Shown here: in pieces, positions 1 through 9,253 of the stretch | Position numbering within the stretch: the first letter of the stretch is position 1 | Layout: each line of letters opens with the position of its first letter | Assembly: GCA_021740995.1 (NCBI GenBank) | Contig: JAIOYR010000014.1 | Coordinates: 1-57,512, forward strand | Source of the DNA: Taibaiella sp. | Lineage (GTDB): Bacteria > Bacteroidota > Bacteroidia > Chitinophagales > Chitinophagaceae | Length of the DNA stretch: 57,512 nucleotides | Direction: 5' to 3' | Notes under the pieces: generated by a model | What the model was told of the DNA's origin: nothing | The model's input: only the letters and a program-made list of their open reading frames with translations | Databases searched by the model: none | Translations under genes and position numbers: made by a program

Positions 1-3000
1 CACCCATAGTAAGGGTGGCAGTGCTGGCTGTTGCAGTATTAGCTCCTGTAAGGTTGTAAGTAACAGTATACGTACCTGAACCTAAAGTAGTACTGTTTAC
101 AGTAGCTGTAGAATTGACACCTGCACAAACGTTTGTAGCGGCAGGGGAGGTAAAGTTTGTTATATCAGGGTTGGTACCCACGCTGAAAGTCGCCGTGTTG
201 CTCGCTGAAGGATTGCTTGTGCAACCGACCGCATTAGCAATTCCTGTGATTGTTACGGTTGTCGCGCCTATAGAAGGTAAAGAGGCGCCTGGTATTGAAA
301 AAGTGCCGCTCGAAGCCCCCATGGTCAGCGTCGCTGTACTGCCGGAAGCTATATTGGCGCCGCTCAGGTTGTACGTTACCGTGAAAGTACCAGCGCCGAG
401 CGTGGTGGAATTTACAGTAACAGTAGACGCTCCCCCGTTGCACGAATTGGTAGCAGTTGGAGCGGTGAAGCTGGAAATGTCAGGCAACGTACCTAATACT
501 ATGGTGATCGCGGGGCTAACGTTGGTTGTACCGGTAGCGCAAGTGATCAGGTTGCGGTAATATACAGTACCTGCCGTGGATAGCGCTGGAAAGTAAGTAG
601 AATTGGTTGCTCCTGAAATGTTTGTAAAGCCGGCTGTAGCGCTGGTAGTAGAAGACTGCCAGTTATAAGAGATACCTCCACCTATTGTCTGTCCCGCATT
701 GAAGAGGTAAGCGGTGAAAGGATTACAACCCAATGTATTGTAAGCACTGGAAACACCTGCGACAGGAGTACCGGAGCATGGAGCTCCGCCGCCCGGCGTG
801 GCGCCGCCTGTGATCACTACCTTGTAATCGCGCGTCTCACCGTAAGTCACCGAAGTCGTGATACATGGAGCGATATTTGGATATGTTTGGCCACCGCAAC
901 AGCTGGAATAGTTACCAACAAGCCTCATTCTATGAGTGCCATTGATAGCTGTAGAAGGAATTACCATGTTCATTATATTCGCCCCACTTGTTGAAGAAGA
1001 GCTTGTTAAACCACCACCGATCGTTTCGGTAGCGCTGAACGTTCCGTCATCGTTAAAATCAATCCAAACCTGAACACTGAAGCTACCTGCATAACTATTA
1101 CCACCTATTGATGTAGCGTAAGTGCTGCCTGCCGCAAGTGTAACGGTTGTAGTGGCATATTTATCCTGGTAATTGGCACCGGTTCCACCACATGTGGTAC
1201 TAGGGTCAGAGATAGCACCCGATACGCCTGTCATTGACGCAATGCTCGCCGGCATAGCGAAACCAGCACAAGATGTACTGTATGCGGGGTTACAATAAGT
1301 GGGTGTAGTGATAGTAGCGGTTACTGCCGCGGTTGTAGCGGTAAGCCCGGAGCCCGAACAAGTGACGATACACCTGAATTGGGTGGTTGAAGCAATTCCT
1401 GTGAAAGAGAAAGAAGGATACAAGCCACCTTGAAGATTAGCCCATGTTGTGCCGCCATCTGTAGAGCGCTGCCATTGAAACGCCAATCCACCGCTAGCGG
1501 AAAAACCTGAAAGGCTAAGGGTGAATGGTGTGGTTGTACCACCCGATGAGGGCGATACCGCCGCCGTACCAGCAGTAGGCGTACCAGTACAAACCGAAGC
1601 GCCATTACCAGTCAGTGGAACAGTCACGGCAGTTGCTAAGCCCCCGCCTGTAATAGATATATTGCCGGAAGCAGCGCCAGCCGCCGATGGGTTGAACCTC
1701 ACATATACGCGGGTGTTAAACGCCGCGCCCGAGTAGGCAATTGCAATAGAACCACTGCTCACCCACGTGGTCCCATTCGTAGATATAGAGAAACCTGCCG
1801 GTGGTGAAACATACGCCAGGCCTACCGAAGGTGAAAGATTTGACGCTGTCAATGTTACCCAGTTTGGTGGTACAGAACTGGTACCAGTGGTAACATTGTT
1901 TAAGGCAAGGGAAGCGGGTACCGATACTACAGAAGCAACCAAAGGTGCGATATTTGCCGTATAATCACGTGTATCTGAGTACACAACTCCGGTAGTAGGA
2001 CAGGGATTCATTAAAGGATACACAGGGTAACTGGAACTAGCGCCTGGGCTATTGCCACCGCCATAACCTCCCATCACCCTCATCCTGTGCCGGCCGGGCG
2101 TAGCGGTCGATGGAATAGCGAAACTGAAACTGTACCTAGGAGAAGGACAGGTAGTAACACCACCAAAACCAGCGCCAAAACCGCCTACTAATTCTGTTGT
2201 ATTACTAAAGGCACCATCGTCGTTAAAATCAATCCAAATCGAAGCAGTCACCCAACAGCTTGTTGTTGACAAAGTCGCGGTATAAACGCCCCCCATATTA
2301 AAATTGATACTAGTCCCTATACTATTGTAATATTTTGAAGAACCTCCGGTACCACTGTTATAGATACTGGCGTCATTTATATTGCTGCCGCTCTGTCCGT
2401 TTATCAACACAGGACTGCCTGTGCCGTTACCAACCGCGTAGCTGGAACTTGTATTAGAACACGTAGGAATGCAGGAAGAACCCGGCAATGAAAATGTGGC
2501 GCTCACAGTAGAACTGTATGCGACCGAGAATGTTGGGCAAGTAACCCTGAGCCTGAACCAACTATTAGCCGGCAAACCCGTATAGACGAAAGTGGGAGTG
2601 TTCGCCCCCGGAATATCTGAAAAAGGACCGGTAGCAACAGTTGCTCTTTCCCACTGATAGGTGATGCCCCCTGCTGCTGTAGCACTTGTCGCGGCCAGCG
2701 TAAACGCGGTAGAACTATTGCCAGATGCCGAAGAACTACCATTGATCGTCGCGCTGCCTGCTGTAGGTACGCCAGTGCAGGCGCTAGCTCCAGTACCGGA
2801 TAGCGCCACACTTACCGACGAAGCAAGCCCGCCACCCGCGATAGTAATATTAGCGGTAAATGGACCACCCACGGAGGCTGGTCTAAACCGCACATAGAAA
2901 ATCGCTGATGAGAAACCAGTTCCACTATAAGAATAAACAAAGGGTGAGGAATTTGTGAACCATGTCGTTCCGTCCGGGGATATCTCATAGAGCGACGTAG

Positions 3001-3955
3001 TAGGGGTCATTGTAAGACTACCTGAAGCGGCAAGTACAGTGCCGGTAGCGGAGAATACCATGGGGTCTGAATAAACACCGGGGGCAGTTGCCGGGAATGT
3101 CAGAGCTGTAGGGCTTGCAGTAACAGTAGGCCCAATCAAAATTATTCTACCGTTTCCGGTTGTACTGCTGGCAACTGTATTAAAACCCTGCTGATGAGTA
3201 ACACTGGAGCACAATGCAGCATCTGTGAAAGAAGAACCACCGCCGCCCATGCCATAATAATGGGCGCTTCCACCGCCGTAGTAACCACCACCGCCTGAAC
3301 CACTGTAGTAACATCCACCCTGTGGGCTGCCACCATTACCTAGTGTTCCCTGGTAGGTAGATGCTCCAAAACACGGAGAGCCGTTGGCAAAAGTAGCCTG
3401 ACGTCCTCCCTGCGCATCGTAGCAACCATCATAGCTACCGCACGTCCTTCCGTTACCTCCGGTAAGACCACCACCATCACCGCCGCGATCAGAAGTACTA
3501 AAACAATTGGCTCCGGTGCCTCCACCGCCGCCGGCAACTATCTTGCGATCTGAAAGTGAAGTGCCGCCGATTCTAATATCGGAAGCTCCGCCACCAGATG
3601 CCGAGTAATACTTTCCGCCATTTGAAGCTCCTCCATTAAATCCACCTGCTCCGGTAGCGCAAAAACTCTGACCATTGGCACCCTTACCGCCAACATATAA
3701 ATTGAGTACACTACCGGGAGTTACTGTAAGCTGGCATTGAACCCGTCCACCGGCCCCCCCAAGGCCACCCCAATAACTGGCTCCACCTGCAGCACCCTGT
3801 ATGTCTACAAGAAGACTGGTAACACCCGAGGGCACTGTATAGGTCTGTACGCTACCAGTGTAGTTAAAGGTTGTTGTCTGTGCCGTAGCAGCCAGATTCC
3901 ATCCCAGTGATAGCGCTACCAGGAGCGTAAGATTTAAGAGAAAATTTTTTTTCAT
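1..3955 (-). CDS. Large modular secreted surface protein, C-terminus off the window
   Basis: The frame is open from the ATG at 3955 to the left edge, giving 1318 residues without a stop. A signal peptide (residues 1-24, ending ATAQ) is followed by a glycine-rich domain (about 40-275), then two rounds of a module made of an anchor-like beta domain, an Ig-like domain and a GEVED-type domain (about 550-663 and 940-1045; each has WIDFNDDG, RMR and a DTRDY or ETRDY ending). From about residue 1170 there are Ig-like repeats with the shared core TVNSTTLG. Such proteins in Bacteroidota are usually T9SS cargo and act as adhesins, but the sorting domain would lie outside the window. Short ORFs on the plus strand here are antisense shadows of the Gly/Thr/Ser-rich code. 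Binding target unknown. Confidence 0.88.
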   Translation of the reverse strand, partial: MKKNFLLNLTLLVALSLGWNLAATAQTTTFNYTGSVQTYTVPSGVTSLLVDIQGAAGGASYWGGLGGAGGRVQCQLTVTPGSVLNLYVGGKGANGQSFCATGAGGFNGGASNGGKYYSASGGGASDIRIGGTSLSDRKIVAGGGGGTGANCFSTSDRGGDGGGLTGGNGRTCGSYDGCYDAQGGRQATFANGSPCFGASTYQGTLGNGGSPQGGCYYSGSGGGGYYGGGSAHYYGMGGGGSSFTDAALCSSVTHQQGFNTVASSTTGNGRIILIGPTVTASPTALTFPATAPGVYSDPMVFSATGTVLAASGSLTMTPTTSLYEISPDGTTWFTNSSPFVYSYSGTGFSSAIFYVRFRPASVGGPFTANITIAGGGLASSVSVALSGTGASACTGVPTAGSATINGSSSASGNSSTAFTLAATSATAAGGITYQWERATVATGPFSDIPGANTPTFVYTGLPANSWFRLRVTCPTFSVAYSSTVSATFSLPGSSCIPTCSNTSSSYAVGNGTGSPVLINGQSGSNINDASIYNSGTGGSSKYYNSIGTSINFNMGGVYTATLSTTSCWVTASIWIDFNDDGAFSNTTELVGGFGAGFGGVTTCPSPRYSFSFAIPSTATPGRHRMRVMGGYGGGNSPGASSSYPVYPLMNPCPTTGVVYSDTRDYTANIAPLVASVVSVPASLALNNVTTGTSSVPPNWVTLTASNLSPSVGLAYVSPPAGFSISTNGTTWVSSGSIAIAYSGAAFNTRVYVRFNPSAAGAASGNISITGGGLATAVTVPLTGNGASVCTGTPTAGTAAVSPSSGGTTTPFTLSLSGFSASGGLAFQWQRSTDGGTTWANLQGGLYPSFSFTGIASTTQFRCIVTCSGSGLTATTAAVTATITTPTYCNPAYSTSCAGFAMPASIASMTGVSGAISDPSTTCGGTGANYQDKYATTTVTLAAGSTYATSIGGNSYAGSFSVQVWIDFNDDGTFSATETIGGGLTSSSSTSGANIMNMVIPSTAINGTHRMRLVGNYSSCCGGQTYPNIAPCITTSVTYGETRDYKVVITGGATPGGGAPCSGTPVAGVSSAYNTLGCNPFTAYLFNAGQTIGGGISYNWQSSTTSATAGFTNISGATNSTYFPALSTAGTVYYRNLITCATGTTNVSPAITIVLGTLPDISSFTAPTATNSCNGGASTVTVNSTTLGAGTFTVTYNLSGANIASGSTATLTMGASSGTFSIPGASLPSIGATTVTITGIANAVGCTSNPSASNTATFSVGTNPDITNFTSPAATNVCAGVNSTATVNSTTLGSGTYTVTYNLTGANTATASTATLTMG

Positions 3956-4331
3956 ACAGATTCTATTTTAATTATAATGGCTCAATTTAATTATGGCTTA
4001 CTTTGTTTGGATAAGTTTTAGTGTTTGTATTCTATTTTCCGCTTTGATTTACTTTTGAACCATTCTTTCAATCATTTTGATTTACCTTCTTTCAATTACC
4101 TGACAGCTCAAAAATGTGCTGTCTGCAATGATGCTGCCGGATTTTTATACTCTGACGAAAAGTTTAGCCGAATAACCCTAAATCCAATTATTCGTTTCAC
4201 CTGAAAATTAAAAATAGGTGCTACCTTATTGTTTTAACAAATAATATAATTAATTAAATGTTAAATACCATTTATTTTCGGCTAAATCAGTGGTATGAAT
4301 ACCTGTACAAAAGAAAAGTGTGTAAACAATC
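3956..4331. other. AT-rich intergenic region
   Basis: This 376-bp gap holds no convincing ORF or RNA. It is very AT-rich and must contain the promoter of the large minus-strand surface protein that starts at 3955. I could not pick out a clear promoter box or a terminator for the lipoprotein gene upstream. Confidence 0.5.
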
Positions 4332-4934
4332 CTAGTTAAGTTTTCTGCCTGCAAGCACTTTTCCACCGCCCGGGGTTTTACCCGCGCTGCCTGCCTGTGT
4401 TCTTTTAATAACTAATTTCGCTTCACCGGCACTTCCACAACCATCACATTGCACTTTGAAAATCTTATTATCATACGTAACATCGGTCACCCCATTGTAC
4501 CAGTTGGTGCCTTGTAGCATAAATTGTTCGTTTGCGTAAATTGCAGCAAACACAAACGAATTCTGTGGCGCATCAAAACTAATATAAAGGCTATCTCCTT
4601 TTACGCGTTCACATATTCCAGGTGTGTAAGCCGGTATCGTAAATTCAGTTACGTTTTGCGCATTATCATACGCTACAGTTCCCGACTTTACAGTGCTGGA
4701 ACCTGTGCCAGCAGTATGTCTTAGAATCAGGGGTTTATCTACGTAAAACTGTATTTTTTTCAGGTCAGCCCGGTCTTGTTCCAGACGAAATTTCAATGCC
4801 TTTGAAAATGGCAGAAAATCAGCGGGATTTGCCGCAGCAGTTTCAGCCGGCTTTCCTGTATAAACCTTCTTACTGCAAGCGGTAAACAGCAATAAGGATA
4901 GCGCAGGGACTAAAATCAGTATCATTTTTTTCAT
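4332..4934 (-). CDS. Hypothetical lipoprotein, 200 aa
   Basis: The N-terminus has two basic residues, a hydrophobic stretch and a lipobox LFTAC (Cys20), so export and lipid anchoring are likely. The mature part is about 180 residues with no family I recognise. It has a Cys in ICERV and a CDGCG pair near the C-terminus that could form a disulfide or bind a metal. The tail is basic and glycine-rich. It stands alone between the large surface protein and a divergent MarR gene; a role cannot be inferred. Confidence 0.8.
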   Translation of the reverse strand: MKKMILILVPALSLLLFTACSKKVYTGKPAETAAANPADFLPFSKALKFRLEQDRADLKKIQFYVDKPLILRHTAGTGSSTVKSGTVAYDNAQNVTEFTIPAYTPGICERVKGDSLYISFDAPQNSFVFAAIYANEQFMLQGTNWYNGVTDVTYDNKIFKVQCDGCGSAGEAKLVIKRTQAGSAGKTPGGGKVLAGRKLN

Positions 4935-5187
4935 GTATCGTTTTTTTAATTTTGCTTTAATGATAAATATTTGGGATTACGGGATTGCTATATTAGTGAA
5001 TAATTTTTGAAAACTATATCATTTCTGTTAAATTTTTTTTGATTTTCTTTAAATCCGCACCCAAAATAGTAATGACAATGCTTTCAATGAAGTATAATTC
5101 GAGCAATTAAACCAGCCAAAACAAACCTATTTTCTTACCTTTAATGGCCTATCAGTTTAACTGGCAAAAAATATACATTTAGATACA

Positions 5188-5195
5188 TACATTTG
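5188..5195 (+). promoter_or_regulatory. Bacteroidota -7 box (TACATTTG) for marR
   Basis: TACATTTG matches the TAnnTTTG -7 element of Bacteroidota sigma-70 promoters. It ends only 4 nt before the ATG at 5200, so transcription would start at or almost at the start codon. No -33 box is evident. Confidence 0.5.
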
Positions 5196-5199
5196 CACG

Positions 5200-5661
5200 A
5201 TGAAACTGGAACAGGCAATAAAGTCAAACAGTTTTTCAGACGAAAAACACAGGGCAACCGTCAACCTGATTTACACTGCATACTGGTTGAGAGACTCCAT
5301 AAGCGCAGCTTTGAAAGAGCTTGAACTTACGCCAGAACAACACAATGTACTACGGATACTGAAGGGCTCTCATCCCGCGCAAATGTGTGTTAAGGAAATA
5401 GGGCTGCGGACAGTAGAGAAAAGTTCTAACGTGCCCCGCATTATAGACAGGCTTGTTGCAAAAGAACTGGTAAAACGCGCGCAGTCGAAGGACGACAAAA
5501 GAGAGACCCTTGTGTCGCTCACGGGCAAAGGAATTATAACCGTGGACATAGCCAGGAAACAGGTAGATTCAATAACTAAAGAAATTGTAAATCTTACCCC
5601 TGACGAAGCATTGACATTGAATAATCTGCTGGAAAAGATGAGGGAATCTGCCGCAGAATGA
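5200..5661 (+). CDS. MarR family transcriptional regulator
   Basis: The 153-residue protein has the size and layout of MarR dimers: an N-terminal helix for dimerisation, then a winged helix (about residues 45-110). Typical features are HNVLRILKG, the recognition-helix region VEKSSNVPRIIDRLV and the wing QSKDDKRETLVSLTGKG. It should bind a palindromic operator and respond to a small ligand. The next gene is convergent, so the arylsulfotransferase pair is not an obvious target. The -7 box sits so close to the ATG that the mRNA may be leaderless. The start is the first ATG in the frame and fits the family length. Confidence 0.9.
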   Translation: MKLEQAIKSNSFSDEKHRATVNLIYTAYWLRDSISAALKELELTPEQHNVLRILKGSHPAQMCVKEIGLRTVEKSSNVPRIIDRLVAKELVKRAQSKDDKRETLVSLTGKGIITVDIARKQVDSITKEIVNLTPDEALTLNNLLEKMRESAAE

Positions 5662-5768
5662 CACAATTTGAGATGCACAGATTTTTCTTACCGACTTTTA
5701 CAATCACCCCAACCAAATCAGCAATTGAGGGCGCAATACTCCAGAGTAAAATAACTGAGGCGTTTCGA

Positions 5769-7244
5769 CTATTGGCCATACCAAATAATAGCTTCCAGAC
5801 CGGCAGCAGAAGGCAAGATGCTCGCCCTGTAGTTAGGCAATTCTTTCCAGGAGTTACTACTTGATTCCCATCTCTCAGATTTCGCACTCCAAAGCAATGT
5901 TTTTTGCCTGTCTACAATAAGCAGATCATTGTACGGAGTGCAGAGCGACGCGAAGACCGCACCATCGGGAAGATCTATAATGTTCCCTCCACGGCTCCTA
6001 CGACCTTTTACAACATCAACCTCACATTCATATTCCCATATTTTTCTCACTCCATAAAGCGCATCAGAATCCTCCCGCAACAGAGTCAGCTTGGGTACAG
6101 GGTTGCCACTGCAACTGTTGTTATTGAAAAGATATAAGTTCCCGTCTCTTTTACGTATTGCATGCTGCTGGCAGAATAAATCGTGATCCATATTAATCTC
6201 CCCTTCTTTAAACTTTTTCCCAAACTCAGCAAGTATATTTCCCTGTGGATATTGTACTTTTAATATCCGGCTGATACCTTTCAACCCAAGGTAGATGTAC
6301 CCATTTTCTTCATCAAAATAAAAAGCATTGAGATGTACATTCATGTGCATTCTCCCATCAGGCATTTTCCAGTTTATCATGTCAGAATGCAGCGCATAGT
6401 CGGCTACCCTGTATTGCCATACAATTTTTCCATTTTCATCATACTCATTGAGTGTCTCAAAACCGGCTGTTTTGAAGCCCATAGAACTGTCGACACCGTG
6501 CTTAATAACTACATCAGAACCAACTACTTTCCACGAGATCATCTCATTACTCACCGCCATAAAGTTCCCTCTTTTTAGCAGAGTGCCTTCGTGGTGGTTG
6601 ACCCCTTCAGGGCCTATAAGCAAAGAATCGGTATCCGGAATGCGATTTAAAAGTTTTCCGTCGTAAGTAATTTCGTACAATTTGGAATGGTAAATATAAG
6701 TGATAGTACCACGGGAAGTACATTTCAGATCCTCGATACCGCCAAGCCCTTCTTCGGGAACAAGATCCCGCGGAATGGACCAAACCATTTCACCGTTTAT
6801 GTCATATAGCGCCCTTGTACAATCCATAAAAAAATAAGCAGTCGTACCTTTTGCAGCTTGCTTCACTATTCTCAGCCGAGCTTTGTCCGAACCAATTGAG
6901 GTATCAGAAATAGTTGAAAAATGATAGAATGGCCCGACCTTTTCTCCCCTTTCAGTCTTTCTAATTATTCTCCAGGTGTAATTTGTAGCAAATGACGGAA
7001 CCTCGGCAATAATTTTGTTGCTCTTGCTTTCGCTAGCAACAAAGAGACTTTTTGTGAATGGGGCTTCAGCATTATGATTACCCTTGGCGATTTCAAGCTT
7101 ATAACCCTGATCCTTTTCAAAGGCCGGGACCGAAAACCCAACTATCCGGTAATGAAGTTTTGCATTCTCGCGTGGCGAGACCTGCGAATAAGCTTTATTC
7201 AACATAATGCTTAGCAACAAAAAAACGTAAAAACTCTTACTCAT
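5769..7244 (-). CDS. Arylsulfotransferase (ASST)-like exported protein, copy 2
   Basis: The 491-residue protein has a signal peptide (residues 1-20, ending AYSQ), a short FN3-like N-terminal domain with a YTWRII strand, and a beta-propeller like bacterial aryl-sulfate sulfotransferases. Support comes from the repeated NEYDENGKIVWQY blade, HLNAFYFDEENGYIYLGLKG, and QQHAIRKRDGNLYLF, which resembles the segment carrying the catalytic His of ASST enzymes. Family members move sulfate between phenolic compounds in the periplasm. It lies 52 bp downstream of an equally long paralogue on the same strand, so the two are probably one operon. Catalytic activity and substrate are inference. Confidence 0.72.
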   Translation of the reverse strand: MSKSFYVFLLLSIMLNKAYSQVSPRENAKLHYRIVGFSVPAFEKDQGYKLEIAKGNHNAEAPFTKSLFVASESKSNKIIAEVPSFATNYTWRIIRKTERGEKVGPFYHFSTISDTSIGSDKARLRIVKQAAKGTTAYFFMDCTRALYDINGEMVWSIPRDLVPEEGLGGIEDLKCTSRGTITYIYHSKLYEITYDGKLLNRIPDTDSLLIGPEGVNHHEGTLLKRGNFMAVSNEMISWKVVGSDVVIKHGVDSSMGFKTAGFETLNEYDENGKIVWQYRVADYALHSDMINWKMPDGRMHMNVHLNAFYFDEENGYIYLGLKGISRILKVQYPQGNILAEFGKKFKEGEINMDHDLFCQQHAIRKRDGNLYLFNNNSCSGNPVPKLTLLREDSDALYGVRKIWEYECEVDVVKGRRSRGGNIIDLPDGAVFASLCTPYNDLLIVDRQKTLLWSAKSERWESSSNSWKELPNYRASILPSAAGLEAIIWYGQ

Positions 7245-7296
7245 AGATTAAAAAATAGCACCAAATAAAGCAATAATAGATACTGCATCCCAATTT

Positions 7297-8772
7297 TTAG
7301 TTTTTATACCAAATTATGTCGTTAAGATGGGCAGCTGATGGTATCATACTTGCCCTGTAAGTAGGCAATTTCACCCAGCTATTACTGAGTACATCCCACT
7401 TTTCAGACACTGCTTTCCAAAGTAATGTCTTTTGCCTGTCAACAATAATGAGGTCACTGTAAGGTTCGCTAAGTGACCCGAAAACTTCACCATCAGGCAA
7501 ATCAATAATGTTTCCTCCCCTGCTTCTGACCCCTGCAACAACCTCCACATCACATTCATACTCCCACACCTTCTTTAGGCCAACCTGCGCATCAGCCGCC
7601 TCCTCAAGAATCATTAGTTTCGGAACGGGGTTACTATTACATCCGTTGTTATTGAACAAATACAAATTCCCATCCCTTATTCTTATCGCATGTTGCTCAC
7701 AAAACAATTTTTGGAGTGGATTATTCAACTCACTAATATTTCTGCTACCATAAACAGCTACTATTTTGCCGCCAGGATACTGTATCTTCAATATTCTGCC
7801 TGTATTCCTGAAACCCAGATACACATAATTCATCTGGTCATCGAAATAGAAAGCATTGACGTGCCCATCTACAAGCAATTTACCGTCGGGCGTTCTCTTG
7901 TTTAACGAATCTCCGTGAAGCACATAGTCAGAAGAATTGAACTGCCACACCAATTTACCTTGCTCATCATATTCATTTAGCGTTCCAAAAACATTGGTCT
8001 GAAACTCCCCAGAACTATCTGCCTTTTTTCCTTTAATCACACCTTGGGGGCTGACTTTCCAGAAAACCTTGTTGTTACTCAATACCATGAAATGGCCGTT
8101 CTTCAGCCTTGTTCCCTCATGATGAAAACTTCCAGCATAACCTGATAGAGGTGTATCATTAACTGATATTTTTTTAACAATTTCTCCGTTGTAGTTGATC
8201 TCATATAGTTTTGCATCATGCAGATAGGTTATGGTTCCCTGCGATGTTAGCTTTAAATCACTAAGCGTTGGTGCAGCTTTATCAATCAATAACGCAGGAG
8301 GCACAAACCAAACCATATTTCCCTTCATATCATACATTGCTTTAGAACAATCCAGCAGAACGTATGCATCCCTATAAGCCGCTGCTTCACTTACTACGCG
8401 CAAACGGGTATTACCGGAGTCGGAAAAAGAAGGCGCTAAGGTCGAAAAATGATAAAAAGGGCTTTCCGTATTCCCGGTTTTGCCCTTTGCCACAACGCGC
8501 CAAGTATACTCTGTGCCAAATGCAGGTACTTCAGCCACTATTTTGTTAGTTGTCCCTTCCTTGGTCACTACACGCCCCTTTTTGAACGGGTTTTCTGCAG
8601 TATGATTACCTCTGGCTATTTCAAGGGTATATTTTTGAGTTTTGTCAACTTCCGGGAAAGAAAACCCAATTATCCGGTAGTGCACCTTAGCTTCCTCAGC
8701 GGGCATTATCTGCGAAAATGCCTTGCCAGCAATAAGATTCAGAATTAATAAAACGCACCAAACTTTATTCAT
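7297..8772 (-). CDS. Arylsulfotransferase (ASST)-like exported protein, copy 1
   Basis: This is the first gene of the tandem pair and also has 491 residues. It starts with a signal peptide (ending AFSQ), followed by an FN3-like domain with EYTWRVVAKG and a propeller with GTLNEYDEQGKLVWQF, HVNAFYFDDQMNYVYLG and EQHAIRIRDGNLYLFNNN. The last segment aligns with the catalytic-His region of ASST enzymes. The two proteins match along their whole length, including the final RSRGGNIIDLPDG and WYK/WYG ends, so they arose by tandem duplication. The divergent neighbour is the cobalamin riboswitch, and the two start regions share about 100 bp. Confidence 0.72.
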   Translation of the reverse strand: MNKVWCVLLILNLIAGKAFSQIMPAEEAKVHYRIIGFSFPEVDKTQKYTLEIARGNHTAENPFKKGRVVTKEGTTNKIVAEVPAFGTEYTWRVVAKGKTGNTESPFYHFSTLAPSFSDSGNTRLRVVSEAAAYRDAYVLLDCSKAMYDMKGNMVWFVPPALLIDKAAPTLSDLKLTSQGTITYLHDAKLYEINYNGEIVKKISVNDTPLSGYAGSFHHEGTRLKNGHFMVLSNNKVFWKVSPQGVIKGKKADSSGEFQTNVFGTLNEYDEQGKLVWQFNSSDYVLHGDSLNKRTPDGKLLVDGHVNAFYFDDQMNYVYLGFRNTGRILKIQYPGGKIVAVYGSRNISELNNPLQKLFCEQHAIRIRDGNLYLFNNNGCNSNPVPKLMILEEAADAQVGLKKVWEYECDVEVVAGVRSRGGNIIDLPDGEVFGSLSEPYSDLIIVDRQKTLLWKAVSEKWDVLSNSWVKLPTYRASMIPSAAHLNDIIWYKN

Positions 8773-8874
8773 AAGAAACCATTAGTTCTAAGCAAATGTA
8801 GCCCAAAAAGCGCGAACCAGCCGGTGACAGACCGGTACCAATGAAAAAAACACTCCTGTTATTGGTACATTTGC

Positions 8875-8882
8875 TACCTTTG
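8875..8882 (+). promoter_or_regulatory. Bacteroidota -7 box (TACCTTTG) ahead of the B12 riboswitch
   Basis: TACCTTTG fits TAnnTTTG and lies just before the first riboswitch helix, so transcription would begin around 8887. A second candidate, TACATTTG, lies a few bases upstream. No clear -33 element was seen. Confidence 0.5.
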
Positions 8883-8887
8883 CACCC

Positions 8888-9101
8888 GCATAGGTTCTCT
8901 GCCATGTACCGGCTACTGTCGGTATGCGGAAGAGATTAAAAGGGAACCGGGTGAAAATCCCGGACATTTCCCGATGCTGTGAGCTCCTTAAATTATTGTT
9001 CGTTTCGCATCTGTAATGCCACTGTTCATGCCTGCAACTGTAGGAAAACACGAATGGGAAGGCCGCAAAATGAATGGAGTGAGTCAGAAGACCTGCCTGT
9101 G
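8888..9101 (+). ncRNA. Cobalamin (B12) riboswitch aptamer
   Basis: The conserved parts of the cobalamin riboswitch family (RF00174) occur in order: GGGAACCGGGTGAAAATCC (8942-8960) followed by CTGTGAG, the GCCACTG / GGGAAGGC pair (9018-9024 and 9056-9063), and the B12 box AGTCAGAAGACCTGCCT (9082-9098). The 5' ATAGGT can close on the 3' ACCTGCCT. It heads the cobalamin uptake operon that starts at 9254. Bound adenosylcobalamin is expected to stop expression. Confidence 0.95.
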
Positions 9102-9155
9102 TAATCCGTATCCTTAATTTGGGTCGGGGCTTATCGCTGCTTTCGGGAACAAAGG

Positions 9156-9190
9156 CACAGGTAAGACGAAGGCGGGCTATACCTGTTTTT
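9156..9190 (+). terminator. Riboswitch-controlled intrinsic terminator
   Basis: ACAGGTA (9157-9163) pairs with TACCTGT (9180-9186) and is followed by a run of T to 9190. CACAGGTA (9156-9163) can instead pair with TGCCTGTG (9094-9101), which overlaps the B12 box. The two structures exclude each other, as expected for a terminator/antiterminator switch. Confidence 0.75.
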
Positions 9191-9253
9191 ATCTAATCTG
9201 ATTTTTCACCCAACGGCTGCAAATAAAAATTGTATTCAAAAACCAATTTCTAT

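Noticed and set aside
114-3537. Several short ORFs on both strands in the first 3.5 kb
   Set aside because: They are antisense or out-of-frame shadows of the low-complexity Gly/Thr/Ser-rich gene that is open on the minus strand from 3955 to the left edge.
8788-9051. 87-residue minus-strand ORF over the riboswitch
   Set aside because: It lies across the conserved RNA structure and has no protein-like features.
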